From an uncultured Clostridium sp. (GTDB taxonomy: Bacteria > Bacillota_I > Bacilli_A > RF39 > UBA660), in contig CABUQZ010000004.1 of the NCBI GenBank assembly GCA_902493795.1, positions 19,439 to 83,438 of the forward strand: DNA of 64,000 nt, read 5' to 3'. The stretch's first letter is position 1. Each line of letters opens with the position of its first letter. This document shows positions 51,417 through 60,171 of this stretch, in pieces. The translations under genes and the position numbers were made by a program. Below the pieces are notes generated by a model. The model ran no database searches, was not told the origin of the DNA, and was given only the letters and a program-made list of their open reading frames with translations.

Positions 51417-51947
51417 ATGAATAAAAAAGGATTTGTATTAGTGGAGACTATAGTAGTATCAGTATTTGTTTTAGGATTATTTACATTTATAATAGCTAAT
51501 ATCATTCCTCTAATAGGTGAGTATGAAAAAGAAAGTGACTACGATTCAATTGAAAGTATCTATAGTGCTCATATGATTAGAAAAATGATACTAAAAAGTG
51601 AAAATCAAAGAATTGTAAGTTTAGCAACTTTGCCAACAGAAGGATATTATATGTTTGAAGGTGATGATATATGTTATTACCTAACAAATATTAATTATTG
51701 TAAAAAACTTTTATCAAGAGATTTTTTAGACGTAAAAAAAATAATCTTGACAAACTATACTATCACAAATGATTTCAAAAAAAGAAGTAAAAATTTCGAT
51801 AGAGCATCAAGTGAATATATAAGTCAAATGCAAAAATATAACAACACAGGTCTTGACCCATCACAATATGACTTTGAAAGAAGATTAATAGTTGTATTTA
51901 ATGATGGAAGAATAACAAATATCGAGTTGTTATTTAATAGAGATTAG
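51417..51947 (+). CDS. Minor pilin/pseudopilin
   Basis: 176 aa with class III signal MNKKGFVLVETIVVSVFVLGLF (Glu+5 present, Phe+1) and a C-terminal globular domain without recognised family. RBS is AGAGGTG. Followed after 21 bases by a second pseudopilin gene, with which it forms an operon. The helix ends in a charged stretch (GEYEKESDYDSIES). Probably part of the pilus base or tip. Confidence 0.85.
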   Translation: MNKKGFVLVETIVVSVFVLGLFTFIIANIIPLIGEYEKESDYDSIESIYSAHMIRKMILKSENQRIVSLATLPTEGYYMFEGDDICYYLTNINYCKKLLSRDFLDVKKIILTNYTITNDFKKRSKNFDRASSEYISQMQKYNNTGLDPSQYDFERRLIVVFNDGRITNIELLFNRD

Positions 51948-51968
51948 AAAGAGTAGGTGTTATTATAG

Positions 51969-53099
51969 ATGAAATTAAATAATAAAGGTTTTACAGTAGT
52001 AGAGCTTATTGCAAGCTTTGTTTTTTCAAGTATTCTTGCAATATCACTATTTGCTGTAATAATTAATTATAGAGATAAAGAAGAAGATTCATCAATACAA
52101 ACTGATTTATTAGCATTTAAATCTCAAATTACAATTGATATTGAAAAAGATATTGAAAGAAATGGATTAAAAGAAATAAATTATTGCACGGATGCAAGAG
52201 GAAATAGAATTGCAAGATGTATTGTACTATCTTTCTTAAAAGGTGAATCTAAAACATTTGAAATTAAAGAAGAAGGAAAAGTTGAAACAATGGAAGGGTT
52301 AAATGGATCAGACACATCATTTTCTTATACTGTCCCATATTTAACTTATGGCGGAATAAGGTATGATATCCCAGATGCAGCAAACATTAATGTTAGAAGT
52401 GATTACTTGCTTGAAATGACTACAGTAAATGATGGACTTGAATCTAATACACCTTTATATAAAATAAGGGTTATTCTAGTACACAACGATTTAGATGCCG
52501 ACGTTGATATTTCTATAGTAGCAGATGGTTCAGTAAACTATTCCGATACTATGACAAACCCATATAAATCTTTTTCAATAGGAGATAGAGTTTCAGTAAT
52601 ATTAAATAAAACTGAGCAAAGAGAGTTTAGAGTAATTAAAGCAAGTGGAGGATATGATGGAAAAGTAACTTTACTATATGATGATAATTACTCTGTAGCA
52701 TCACTTCCCCTAACTGCGTTCAATAACTCTAAATCGAATGGAAATCAATACGAAGGAAGTTCAATAAAAGGAGAAATTGACGTCTTGGAATCAAGATGGG
52801 TTAATGCTGATGAAGTAAGATTAATAACAGCAGAAGAAGTTGGTTATATAGTATCATCAAGCCCAATGTTTAAACAACTTGACGCACCATCATTATCACT
52901 TAGTAGTGCACCATCATGGCTAGTAAGTACTAATTACTATACAATGACTTCTAAACTAGTATCTGTAGACGCAAATAAAAATATGTACGTATGGTATGTA
53001 AATGGTACAAATAAAAGAGTAGATCCAACTTACGTTGATGTAAAATACCAATTAAGACCAGTAATAGTAGTAGATAAGCGCTATGTAGCTAATCAATAG
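51969..53099 (+). CDS. Large minor pilin with DUF6273-like C-terminal domain
   Basis: 376 aa. Class III signal MKLNNKGFTVVELIASFVF, Glu+5, hydrophobic helix to ~28. Domain one (~30-190) is unclassified; from ~200 (FSIGDRVSVILNKTEQREFRVI) the protein carries a beta domain ending in RLITAEEVG, YYTMTSKL, MYVWYVNG and VDVKYQLRPVIVV, which matches the end of the surface protein at 39796 in pattern (DUF6273-like). A large pilin with a receptor-like end is typical of a tip subunit; that is inference. Its stop abuts the stop of ylbJ on the other strand with no gap. Confidence 0.82.
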   Translation: MKLNNKGFTVVELIASFVFSSILAISLFAVIINYRDKEEDSSIQTDLLAFKSQITIDIEKDIERNGLKEINYCTDARGNRIARCIVLSFLKGESKTFEIKEEGKVETMEGLNGSDTSFSYTVPYLTYGGIRYDIPDAANINVRSDYLLEMTTVNDGLESNTPLYKIRVILVHNDLDADVDISIVADGSVNYSDTMTNPYKSFSIGDRVSVILNKTEQREFRVIKASGGYDGKVTLLYDDNYSVASLPLTAFNNSKSNGNQYEGSSIKGEIDVLESRWVNADEVRLITAEEVGYIVSSSPMFKQLDAPSLSLSSAPSWLVSTNYYTMTSKLVSVDANKNMYVWYVNGTNKRVDPTYVDVKYQLRPVIVVDKRYVANQ

Positions 53100-54029
53100 T
53101 TAGCAGAATAAATAATAAAAAACATATATCAAAGAAAAGCATAATAGTGAATGAAGAATTCTTGCAAAGAAAAATTTTTTGTATTTAATCTTTGTTCCCA
53201 TAATTATGCTTTTTGTTTGCAAATGAACACTTAATCCATTAAATGATAATAAAAATCCTATTAAAGAAGCTTTAATTCTTAAATTGATATCATAAGAAGA
53301 TAAATATGTAATACCAGTAGTAACTTCAATTATTCCTTTAATAATAATAGTAAAAAGATTATTGTCTAAAAAAGTATTTAAAATAGTAATAATAATTAAA
53401 AAGAAAATGATAATTCCAAGCATATTTATAAGAATTTTAAAAATATCACTAATTGAACTAGTAAGAACATTAATAAATGATTTAGGCCTAGATTTTACAA
53501 AATCATCTTTAGCACTTATTCTACTGTGAGGTCTATAAAGAAGTCCAATTAAAAGACCACTTACAAGATGAGTAAAGAATATGAAAAAGCCAACCTTCTT
53601 ATTATTCAAAAGTGTTTCACCAACAGAAGACACAATAAAAAGAGGATTAGAAAAACTCGTAAACATAATTAATCTATTAGCGTCATCAACACTTATCTTA
53701 TTACTATCAAGTAAATCTTTTGTATACTTGCTACCAGTTGGAAATCCAGTAAAAATTGAAGCCACAATAGGATAGGCACAAACTTTAGGCAATCTATATA
53801 TTTTAAGAATAAAAGGTCCTATTATAAAACTTAAAATATCTAAGAAGCCATAATTAATTAACAAATTAGATATTAAAAGAAAAGGAAACATACTAGGTAT
53901 TAAATTATTAATCCAAATATCAAATGCAAACAAAATACTAGTTTTAATCTCACTAGAATACATAAAAATAAATATAAAAATATAAAGTAGTACAAAATTA
54001 ATCAAAATATTTATTAAATTCTTGTTCAT
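53100..54029 (-). CDS. ylbJ: Sporulation integral membrane protein YlbJ (SpoVV)
   Basis: 309-aa membrane protein with about eight helices and nucleoside-transporter gate motifs: NNLIPSMFPFLLISNLL, YPIVASIFTGFPTGSKYTKDLL, and FTSFSNPLFIVSSVG. YlbJ/SpoVV moves dipicolinic acid from mother cell to the inter-membrane space in spores. In Bacillus it neighbours ylbK and ylbL; here ylbL lies just across, divergent. With yqfC, yqfD and spoIIID it makes a fourth sporulation marker. Confidence 0.9.
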   Translation of the reverse strand: MNKNLINILINFVLLYIFIFIFMYSSEIKTSILFAFDIWINNLIPSMFPFLLISNLLINYGFLDILSFIIGPFILKIYRLPKVCAYPIVASIFTGFPTGSKYTKDLLDSNKISVDDANRLIMFTSFSNPLFIVSSVGETLLNNKKVGFFIFFTHLVSGLLIGLLYRPHSRISAKDDFVKSRPKSFINVLTSSISDIFKILINMLGIIIFFLIIITILNTFLDNNLFTIIIKGIIEVTTGITYLSSYDINLRIKASLIGFLLSFNGLSVHLQTKSIIMGTKIKYKKFFFARILHSLLCFSLIYVFYYLFC

Positions 54030-54044
54030 ATAAATTATTCTTTC

Positions 54045-54053
54045 TGTTATAAT
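54045..54053 (+). promoter_or_regulatory. Extended -10 of ylbL
   Basis: TGT-TATAAT with a weak TTCATA 17 bases upstream. Confidence 0.5.
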
Positions 54054-54086
54054 TAATTAGGGATAAAATAGAAAAGAGATGACACA

Positions 54087-55142
54087 ATGAAAGTATTAAA
54101 GAAAGTATTGAATTATTTACTTGATGAATTTAAGGATGCTTATAAAGGAAATTATAAGTTTATTATTTTTCTATTAGTTTTTGTTTTAGTATTAACATTC
54201 CCTTTACCATATTATGTGTTAATATCAGGTGGTATTACTGATTTATCAGATAGATTCATTATAGAAAATGGTTACAGTCAAAAAGGAAGTTATAACCTAT
54301 CTTATGTAAATAGAGCAGAAGGAAACGTTTTAACATATATAATTTCACATATTATGAGTGATTGGCAATTAGAAAGTGTCTCTGATTATCAATATAGTAA
54401 TGAGTCTTTTGAAGAATTAGAAATAAGAGATTCTCTATCCTTACAAAGAGCAAATCAAATTGCAACAATAATTGCTTATACTAAAGCTAAAGAAATTAAT
54501 AAAGATATCAAAATAGAAACAAATGGTGTAAGTATATATGTTTATTTAGTTAATGATACAATATCTATGACTAACAAAATAAAAGTTGGAGATAAATTAT
54601 TAAAAATAGATGGAGTAGAAATAACAAATACTGATCAAGTGATTGCAGGCTTTAAAGATAAAGTAAAAGGTGATGAGATAACTCTAGAACTACAAAATGA
54701 TGATGATATATATGAATCAACCATTAAATATTTAGAAGATGATGAAGTACCTATGAGTTTCATTCCAATATATGATTTAGAAGTTTCTCCAAAAATTAAA
54801 TTTACATTTAAAAGTACAGAAAGTGGACCAAGTGCTGGATTCATGACAACTCTTGCGATATATGACGCACTAATTGAAGAGGACTTGACAAATGGCTATA
54901 AAATAGCTGGAACAGGAACAATATCAGGAAATGGTGAAGTAGGCCCAATAGGAGGAGTTGAATATAAAATAAGTGGTGCAGAAAAAGATGATGCTAAAAT
55001 ATTTTTTGTACCAAAAGGAGAAAATTACGAAGATGCTTTAAAAAAGAAAAAAGAAAACAATTATGATATAGAACTTGTTGAAATAAGTACCTTTGATGAA
55101 GCAGTAGAATACCTAGAAAAGATGAAAAGTGAAAAAGAATAA
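54087..55142 (+). CDS. ylbL: PDZ/Lon-type (S16) membrane protease YlbL/SepM
   Basis: 351 aa. N-terminal anchor (~residues 22-47, FIIFLLVFVLVLTFPLPYY), a PDZ domain (~150-230; NKIKVGDKLLKIDGVEI), and a C-terminal Lon protease domain with catalytic Ser in SGPSAGFM (about 250) and Lys in GGVEYKISGAEKD. YlbL/SepM cleaves outside the cell; in streptococci it processes a competence peptide. Next to ylbJ as in Bacillus, but divergent from it. Confidence 0.93.
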   Translation: MKVLKKVLNYLLDEFKDAYKGNYKFIIFLLVFVLVLTFPLPYYVLISGGITDLSDRFIIENGYSQKGSYNLSYVNRAEGNVLTYIISHIMSDWQLESVSDYQYSNESFEELEIRDSLSLQRANQIATIIAYTKAKEINKDIKIETNGVSIYVYLVNDTISMTNKIKVGDKLLKIDGVEITNTDQVIAGFKDKVKGDEITLELQNDDDIYESTIKYLEDDEVPMSFIPIYDLEVSPKIKFTFKSTESGPSAGFMTTLAIYDALIEEDLTNGYKIAGTGTISGNGEVGPIGGVEYKISGAEKDDAKIFFVPKGENYEDALKKKKENNYDIELVEISTFDEAVEYLEKMKSEKE

Positions 55143-55198
55143 TTGATTTATCATTCTATAAATGATATTATATATTTATAATAAAGAGGGGATTACGT

Positions 55199-56647
55199 AT
55201 GGATGACTTAAAGAGTTTATACTTTCGTATCGAAAATCCAATGGATAATAAAATAAAGTGGAATAAGTTATTAAATATATATTCTGCTTCTTATAATTAT
55301 GAGGATTTTTATGCACGTGTAACAAAAAAAGAAAAGAAAGAAACAAAAGTTCAATATGATATTGAGGACAAGAAAACGTTTTGTCTTGCTATGTGGTCAA
55401 TTTGGAAAAATAAAATTTTAAGTATAAAGGAAGAAGAAATACGTTCATATATAGAAAATAAAGAGTTTGACTATGATATTTATGATGTTATAAAAGAATT
55501 AAGAGAACTTGAAAGCGTTAAAACGTATACATCACTTCAACAAGTATTAACTAATCAATTAATAAACAGATATTTTTCTGATTTATTTGATGATTTTAAT
55601 CACAAAGTAGTAATTTGCTCGGACTTTAATACAAGTAAAGATCCATCATTTAATACCATATTATCAATAAAAGTAGATGCATCAAGATTATATAAACTAT
55701 TAAAAAACTATATAAATGAATGTATAGCTCATGAAATACCTTACTATATTAAATATACAGAATTTGGAAAAAAGATAGTTGTAAGTTTTTATACAAAAGT
55801 AGAAAACTTTAAAACAAACGAGAAGATATTAAGTATTCTAAAAAAAGAAAACTACTTATATTTCTATGATAATTATGATTTGTTATCAGGAAATATCAAT
55901 GAAGCTATAACTATTAAAAATAAAGATGTTTATAACACATATCAATATTTAAGAGAAAGAAGTTTAATATTCTTTAAGTCAATTGATAGCGTAACATATG
56001 ACTATTTAGTAAATCACTTAACAACTTTGGTATCATATAAAGATGGTAGAATGACAATAGTCGATTACTTAGCCATATTTGTAATGGAAAGAGTGGTAAA
56101 CCAGCTTGTTAGTAAGACAATTAAAACAAGTCAAGAATATTTCTTAATTGCTAATAGTGATGATTTAATAAACTTAAAGAAATATATAAAAGATAAATTA
56201 TCAACAAGTATGAAAGATATACTTAAAGAAAGATTATATTTAAAAGATAGTGATGAGACAATTCCATTAAAACTAAATGATGCTACTACAATTAAAATAG
56301 AAGTAGAATTAATAATGTCAGCCATAAGAAATTTAACTCAAACATTGATAAGTAAAGATGGATCTATTGAAAAAGCATATCGAGTAAGAATTAAAAATGA
56401 ATGTCAATTTTTTAAAGTAGATTATGATAAGTTCTGCTTAGATTCAGGTTTCTCTAAGAAATTATTCTTTAATAAAGAGCGTTATGATAATTATCAAGAA
56501 CAAATTGATAAGATACATCAAGATATCAAAAAAGTTGAATCATTTGAAAACTTGTTATCTCAAGAAATTAATCTTGATACAAGAAGTAAAATATCTGATA
56601 GTATGACCGAATTAAGGCAATTATTTAACATTGAAGAAGGAAATTAA
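55199..56647 (+). CDS. Hypothetical protein, 482 aa
   Basis: Not recognised. Soluble, mixed alpha/beta, acidic/basic. A central stretch (about 165-230: RLYKLLKNYINECIAHEIPYYIKYTEFGKKIVVSFYT style, split here in meaning) looks like a ligand-binding core with IPYYIKY; C-terminal ~60 residues are a coiled coil (QEQIDKIHQDIKKVE). Starts behind AGAGGGG with ATG 55199 and is followed by a terminator before mutS, so it is its own transcript. Confidence 0.7.
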   Translation: MDDLKSLYFRIENPMDNKIKWNKLLNIYSASYNYEDFYARVTKKEKKETKVQYDIEDKKTFCLAMWSIWKNKILSIKEEEIRSYIENKEFDYDIYDVIKELRELESVKTYTSLQQVLTNQLINRYFSDLFDDFNHKVVICSDFNTSKDPSFNTILSIKVDASRLYKLLKNYINECIAHEIPYYIKYTEFGKKIVVSFYTKVENFKTNEKILSILKKENYLYFYDNYDLLSGNINEAITIKNKDVYNTYQYLRERSLIFFKSIDSVTYDYLVNHLTTLVSYKDGRMTIVDYLAIFVMERVVNQLVSKTIKTSQEYFLIANSDDLINLKKYIKDKLSTSMKDILKERLYLKDSDETIPLKLNDATTIKIEVELIMSAIRNLTQTLISKDGSIEKAYRVRIKNECQFFKVDYDKFCLDSGFSKKLFFNKERYDNYQEQIDKIHQDIKKVESFENLLSQEINLDTRSKISDSMTELRQLFNIEEGN

Positions 56648-56660
56648 ACCTTCTTTTTTT
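56634..56660 (+). terminator. Terminator before mutS
   Basis: AAGAAGG-aaattaaa-CCTTCTT followed by a T run; the stop codon is in the loop. Confidence 0.8.
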
Positions 56661-56669
56661 TGGCAATTA

Positions 56670-56678
56670 TGATATAAT
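56670..56678 (+). promoter_or_regulatory. Extended -10 of mutS
   Basis: TGATATAAT, 22 bases before ATG 56700; no clear -35. Confidence 0.5.
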
Positions 56679-56699
56679 ACATCTTGCGAGGTGAGTATT

Positions 56700-59246
56700 A
56701 TGAAACGCAGCGAAGTAGATATGAGTAAAATAAGTCCTATGATGGCAAAATACCTAGAAATTAAAGAAAAATATAATGATACAATCATTTTTTATAGATT
56801 AGGTGACTTCTATGAAATGTTTTTTGAAGATGCCATATTATGTTCAAGAGAACTAGAGCTTACTCTAACAGGAAGAAATGCAGGCCTTGATGAAAGAGTT
56901 CCAATGTGTGGTGTTCCTCATCATGCGTATTTACAATACCTAGAAAAATTAGTAGATAAAGGTTATAAAGTAGCAATCTGTGAACAATTAACTGATCCCA
57001 AAGAAACAAAAGGTATGGTAGATAGAGATGTAATTCAAGTAGTAACAAAAGGAACTATTATCGATAATACATTATCAGAAAAAGACTCTAACTATATTGG
57101 TAACATCTTTGATTTTGATTATTCATATGGATTGAGTTATGCTGATATAACAACAGGATATTATTATGTAATTATACTTCCTCACGATAAAGAAAAAGTA
57201 ATAAAAGAAGTAATTAATAGAAATATAAAAGAAATAATAGTAAATGATAAAGTAGATAGAGAAATAATTTATATTTTAAAAAACAACTATCATATTTTAA
57301 CAACAATAAGAGATGATATTTATGATGGAAATGACTACAAATATATCACAAGTGACCTAAAAGATATCAGGATGACTACTGTAGTAAACCATCTTTTATC
57401 CTATATATTAGAAGCTAAAAAAGGTGATATGTCACATTTACAAAAAGCAGTTGTCGTAGATATAAATAATTATCTATTATTTGATAATCACACTAAAAGA
57501 AACCTAGAGCTAGTTGAAACATTAAGATTAAAAGAAAGAACATATTCACTTTTATGGCTTTTAGACAAAACTAAAACAGCAATGGGAAGTAGACTTCTTA
57601 AATATAATCTAGAAAACCCATTAACTGATAAAGAAGAAATAGAAAGACGTTATAAAACAATTGAAACATTGCAAACTGAGTTCATTTTAAAAAATGATTT
57701 GATAACATCTCTTGATGAAGTGTACGACCTTGAAAGATTATCAGGAAGAGTAGCATATGGAAACTTAAACGCAAGAGACTTATTACAACTTAAGAAAAGT
57801 TTAAAAGTATTACCTACAATTAAAAGCATATTAAAAGATATAAACTTTTATAAAACAATAGATACATTTGAAGATCTTTATCTATTACTAGAAAGTTCAC
57901 TTGTTGAAGACCCTCCAATAAGTATTAAAGAAGGGGGAATAATAAAAGAAGGTTACAATGAAGAACTAGATGAACTAAGAAGTATAAGTAGTGGCTCTAA
58001 AGACTTTATCTTAAAAATAGAACAAGAAGAAAAAGAAAAAACAGGAATCAAGAATTTAAAACTAGGGTACAACAAAGTATTTGGTTACTACATAGAAGTA
58101 AGTAAAGGAAGTATTCCATTAATTAAACCAGAGTTTGGCTATGAAAGAAAACAAACTCTAGTAAACTGTGAAAGATTTATTACTCCACTTTTAAAAGAAA
58201 AAGAAAATATAATTTTAGGAGCAGAAGAAAAAATAATAAATCTTGAATTCAAATTATTTATGGAAATAAGAGATAAAGTAAAAACTTATATTGAATCTCT
58301 TCAAGAAACATCTAAAACCATCTCATTAATCGATATGCTAACATCTTTTGCAACAGTAAGTGAAGAAAATAACTTTGTAAAACCAATTATAACTGATAAA
58401 AGAATAGTAGAAATAAAAGATGCTAGACACCCAGTAGTAGAAAAAGTAATAAAAGATGAGTTTGTTCCAAATGACATATTAATGGATGAAGATGTAGATG
58501 TTCTTTTAATAACTGGACCAAATATGGCAGGAAAATCTACTTATATGAGAAGCTTAGCAATTATCATTATAATGGCTCAAATTGGTTCATTTGTACCTGC
58601 AAAATCATGCAAAATGCCTATTTTTGATAAGATATTTACAAGAATTGGAGCAAGTGATGATTTAGTAAGTGGAGACTCTACATTTATGGTAGAAATGAAA
58701 GAAGCTAATAACGCGATTCAAGAAGCAACAGATAAAAGTTTAATTTTATTTGATGAATTAGGTCGAGGTACAGCAACATATGATGGAATGAGTCTTGCTC
58801 AGTCAATACTTGAATATGTTCACGATAAAATACATGCTAAAACACTATTTTCAACACACTATCACGAACTAACAACACTATCACAAGATCTAAAAAGATT
58901 AAGAAATGTACATGTAAGTGCTATTGAAGAAGAAGGAAAAATAACATTTTTACATAAAGTAAAAAAAGGAGCAGTTGATAGAAGCTACGGTATTCATGTA
59001 GCAAGTCTTGCAAAACTTCCTAAAGAAGTAATCGAAAGAGCAAACGAAATACTAAGTTTCTATGAAGTAAAAAATAAAAAAGAAACAGGATTTAAACAAA
59101 TAGAACTACAACTTGATATTCCAACAAAAGACGAAAATGAAGAAAAAATAATTAATAATCTAAAGAAAATAAATCCATTAGAAATAACTCCTATAGAAGC
59201 ATTAAACAAATTGTATGAAATAACAGAAGAACTAAAAGATAAATAA
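56700..59246 (+). CDS. mutS: DNA mismatch repair protein MutS
   Basis: 848-aa mismatch sensor. Domain I mismatch motif FYRLGDFYEMFFEDA (Phe-x-Glu present), domain III/lever helices, ATPase Walker A TGPNMAGKSTYMRS, Walker B LILFDELGRGTATYDG and STHYHEL. GAGGTGAG precedes ATG 56700; a GTG at 56691 overlaps that site and is rejected. mutL is not seen downstream; cvpA follows. Confidence 0.97.
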   Translation: MKRSEVDMSKISPMMAKYLEIKEKYNDTIIFYRLGDFYEMFFEDAILCSRELELTLTGRNAGLDERVPMCGVPHHAYLQYLEKLVDKGYKVAICEQLTDPKETKGMVDRDVIQVVTKGTIIDNTLSEKDSNYIGNIFDFDYSYGLSYADITTGYYYVIILPHDKEKVIKEVINRNIKEIIVNDKVDREIIYILKNNYHILTTIRDDIYDGNDYKYITSDLKDIRMTTVVNHLLSYILEAKKGDMSHLQKAVVVDINNYLLFDNHTKRNLELVETLRLKERTYSLLWLLDKTKTAMGSRLLKYNLENPLTDKEEIERRYKTIETLQTEFILKNDLITSLDEVYDLERLSGRVAYGNLNARDLLQLKKSLKVLPTIKSILKDINFYKTIDTFEDLYLLLESSLVEDPPISIKEGGIIKEGYNEELDELRSISSGSKDFILKIEQEEKEKTGIKNLKLGYNKVFGYYIEVSKGSIPLIKPEFGYERKQTLVNCERFITPLLKEKENIILGAEEKIINLEFKLFMEIRDKVKTYIESLQETSKTISLIDMLTSFATVSEENNFVKPIITDKRIVEIKDARHPVVEKVIKDEFVPNDILMDEDVDVLLITGPNMAGKSTYMRSLAIIIIMAQIGSFVPAKSCKMPIFDKIFTRIGASDDLVSGDSTFMVEMKEANNAIQEATDKSLILFDELGRGTATYDGMSLAQSILEYVHDKIHAKTLFSTHYHELTTLSQDLKRLRNVHVSAIEEEGKITFLHKVKKGAVDRSYGIHVASLAKLPKEVIERANEILSFYEVKNKKETGFKQIELQLDIPTKDENEEKIINNLKKINPLEITPIEALNKLYEITEELKDK

Positions 59247-59303
59247 AAATTGATTAAGAGTAATTAATGTGATATATTTTAAATATAATAGAGTAGGTGT
59301 TTT

Positions 59304-60020
59304 ATGAATATTATTGATGTAATTATTATTTTATTAATATTAATGTGTGGCGTAATTGGAATGAAAAAAGGCTTTGTAAGAACAACAATTTCCTTAATAG
59401 GAATAATTCTTGTTTTTATATTTTCCTTTTATCTAAAAAATCCAATTGCTGAAGCATTAAGCTTACATTTACCATTTTTTAGCTTTACAGGAAGTTTTAA
59501 AGGAGCAACAATATTAAATGTAATAATATATCAAATAATTGCTTTCATAATAATATTTACTGGTCTTATGTTTGCTTACTGTTTTGCGGTAAAAATATCT
59601 AAAATACTTGAAAAAATATTAGATATTACCTTTATCCTTGCAATACCATCTAAAATAGGTGGGTTTATAGTAGGGATTCTAGAAGGTGCTTTTATATCAT
59701 TAATAGCAGTAGTAGTGTTATCGCTTCCTGTATTAAACTTTGATTTAATAAGAGATTCTAATATAAGAAAATATTTGTATAATGCAAGTCCTATCGTTGG
59801 AAATGTAACAAATAATATGAATAGTGCAATTGATGAAATAATGGATCTTAAAGATAAGTTTAAAGAAGATGAAGATAAAGAAGAATTTAATTTGTCATGT
59901 TTAGATGTTCTTTTAAAACATAAAGTAATAACAGTAAGTTATGCAGAAAATATAAGAGATAGTTACAAACTTAAAATAGATAAAGTAAAAGTTCAAGTGA
60001 TAATTGATAAATACAAATAA
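59304..60020 (+). CDS. cvpA: CvpA-family membrane protein
   Basis: 238 aa with four membrane segments (about residues 3-22, 27-48, 72-98, 112-140), matching CvpA: IIDVIIILLILMCGVIGMKKGF at the start, and ILEGAFISLIAVVVL late. C-terminal ~80 residues are charged and soluble. In Bacillota it is often near mutS, as here. The role (a colicin V production-type protein, envelope stress) is not defined. Confidence 0.86.
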   Translation: MNIIDVIIILLILMCGVIGMKKGFVRTTISLIGIILVFIFSFYLKNPIAEALSLHLPFFSFTGSFKGATILNVIIYQIIAFIIIFTGLMFAYCFAVKISKILEKILDITFILAIPSKIGGFIVGILEGAFISLIAVVVLSLPVLNFDLIRDSNIRKYLYNASPIVGNVTNNMNSAIDEIMDLKDKFKEDEDKEEFNLSCLDVLLKHKVITVSYAENIRDSYKLKIDKVKVQVIIDKYK

Positions 60021-60071
60021 AAAGTCAAATAGTGTCCACAGACGACATAACAGATAAATGAATTGATTTAT

Positions 60072-60096
60072 AAGGATGATGAAAGTCATCCTTTTA
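60072..60096 (+). terminator. Terminator after cvpA
   Basis: AAGGATGA/TCATCCTT stem around a GAAA-type loop, followed by TTTAT. Confidence 0.72.
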
Positions 60097-60171
60097 TAAT
60101 GCCTTTAATTTAGAATATTCAAGATAAAAAATATTCAGTCATTTCCTTTATTTGGAGAAAATAATGGAAAA

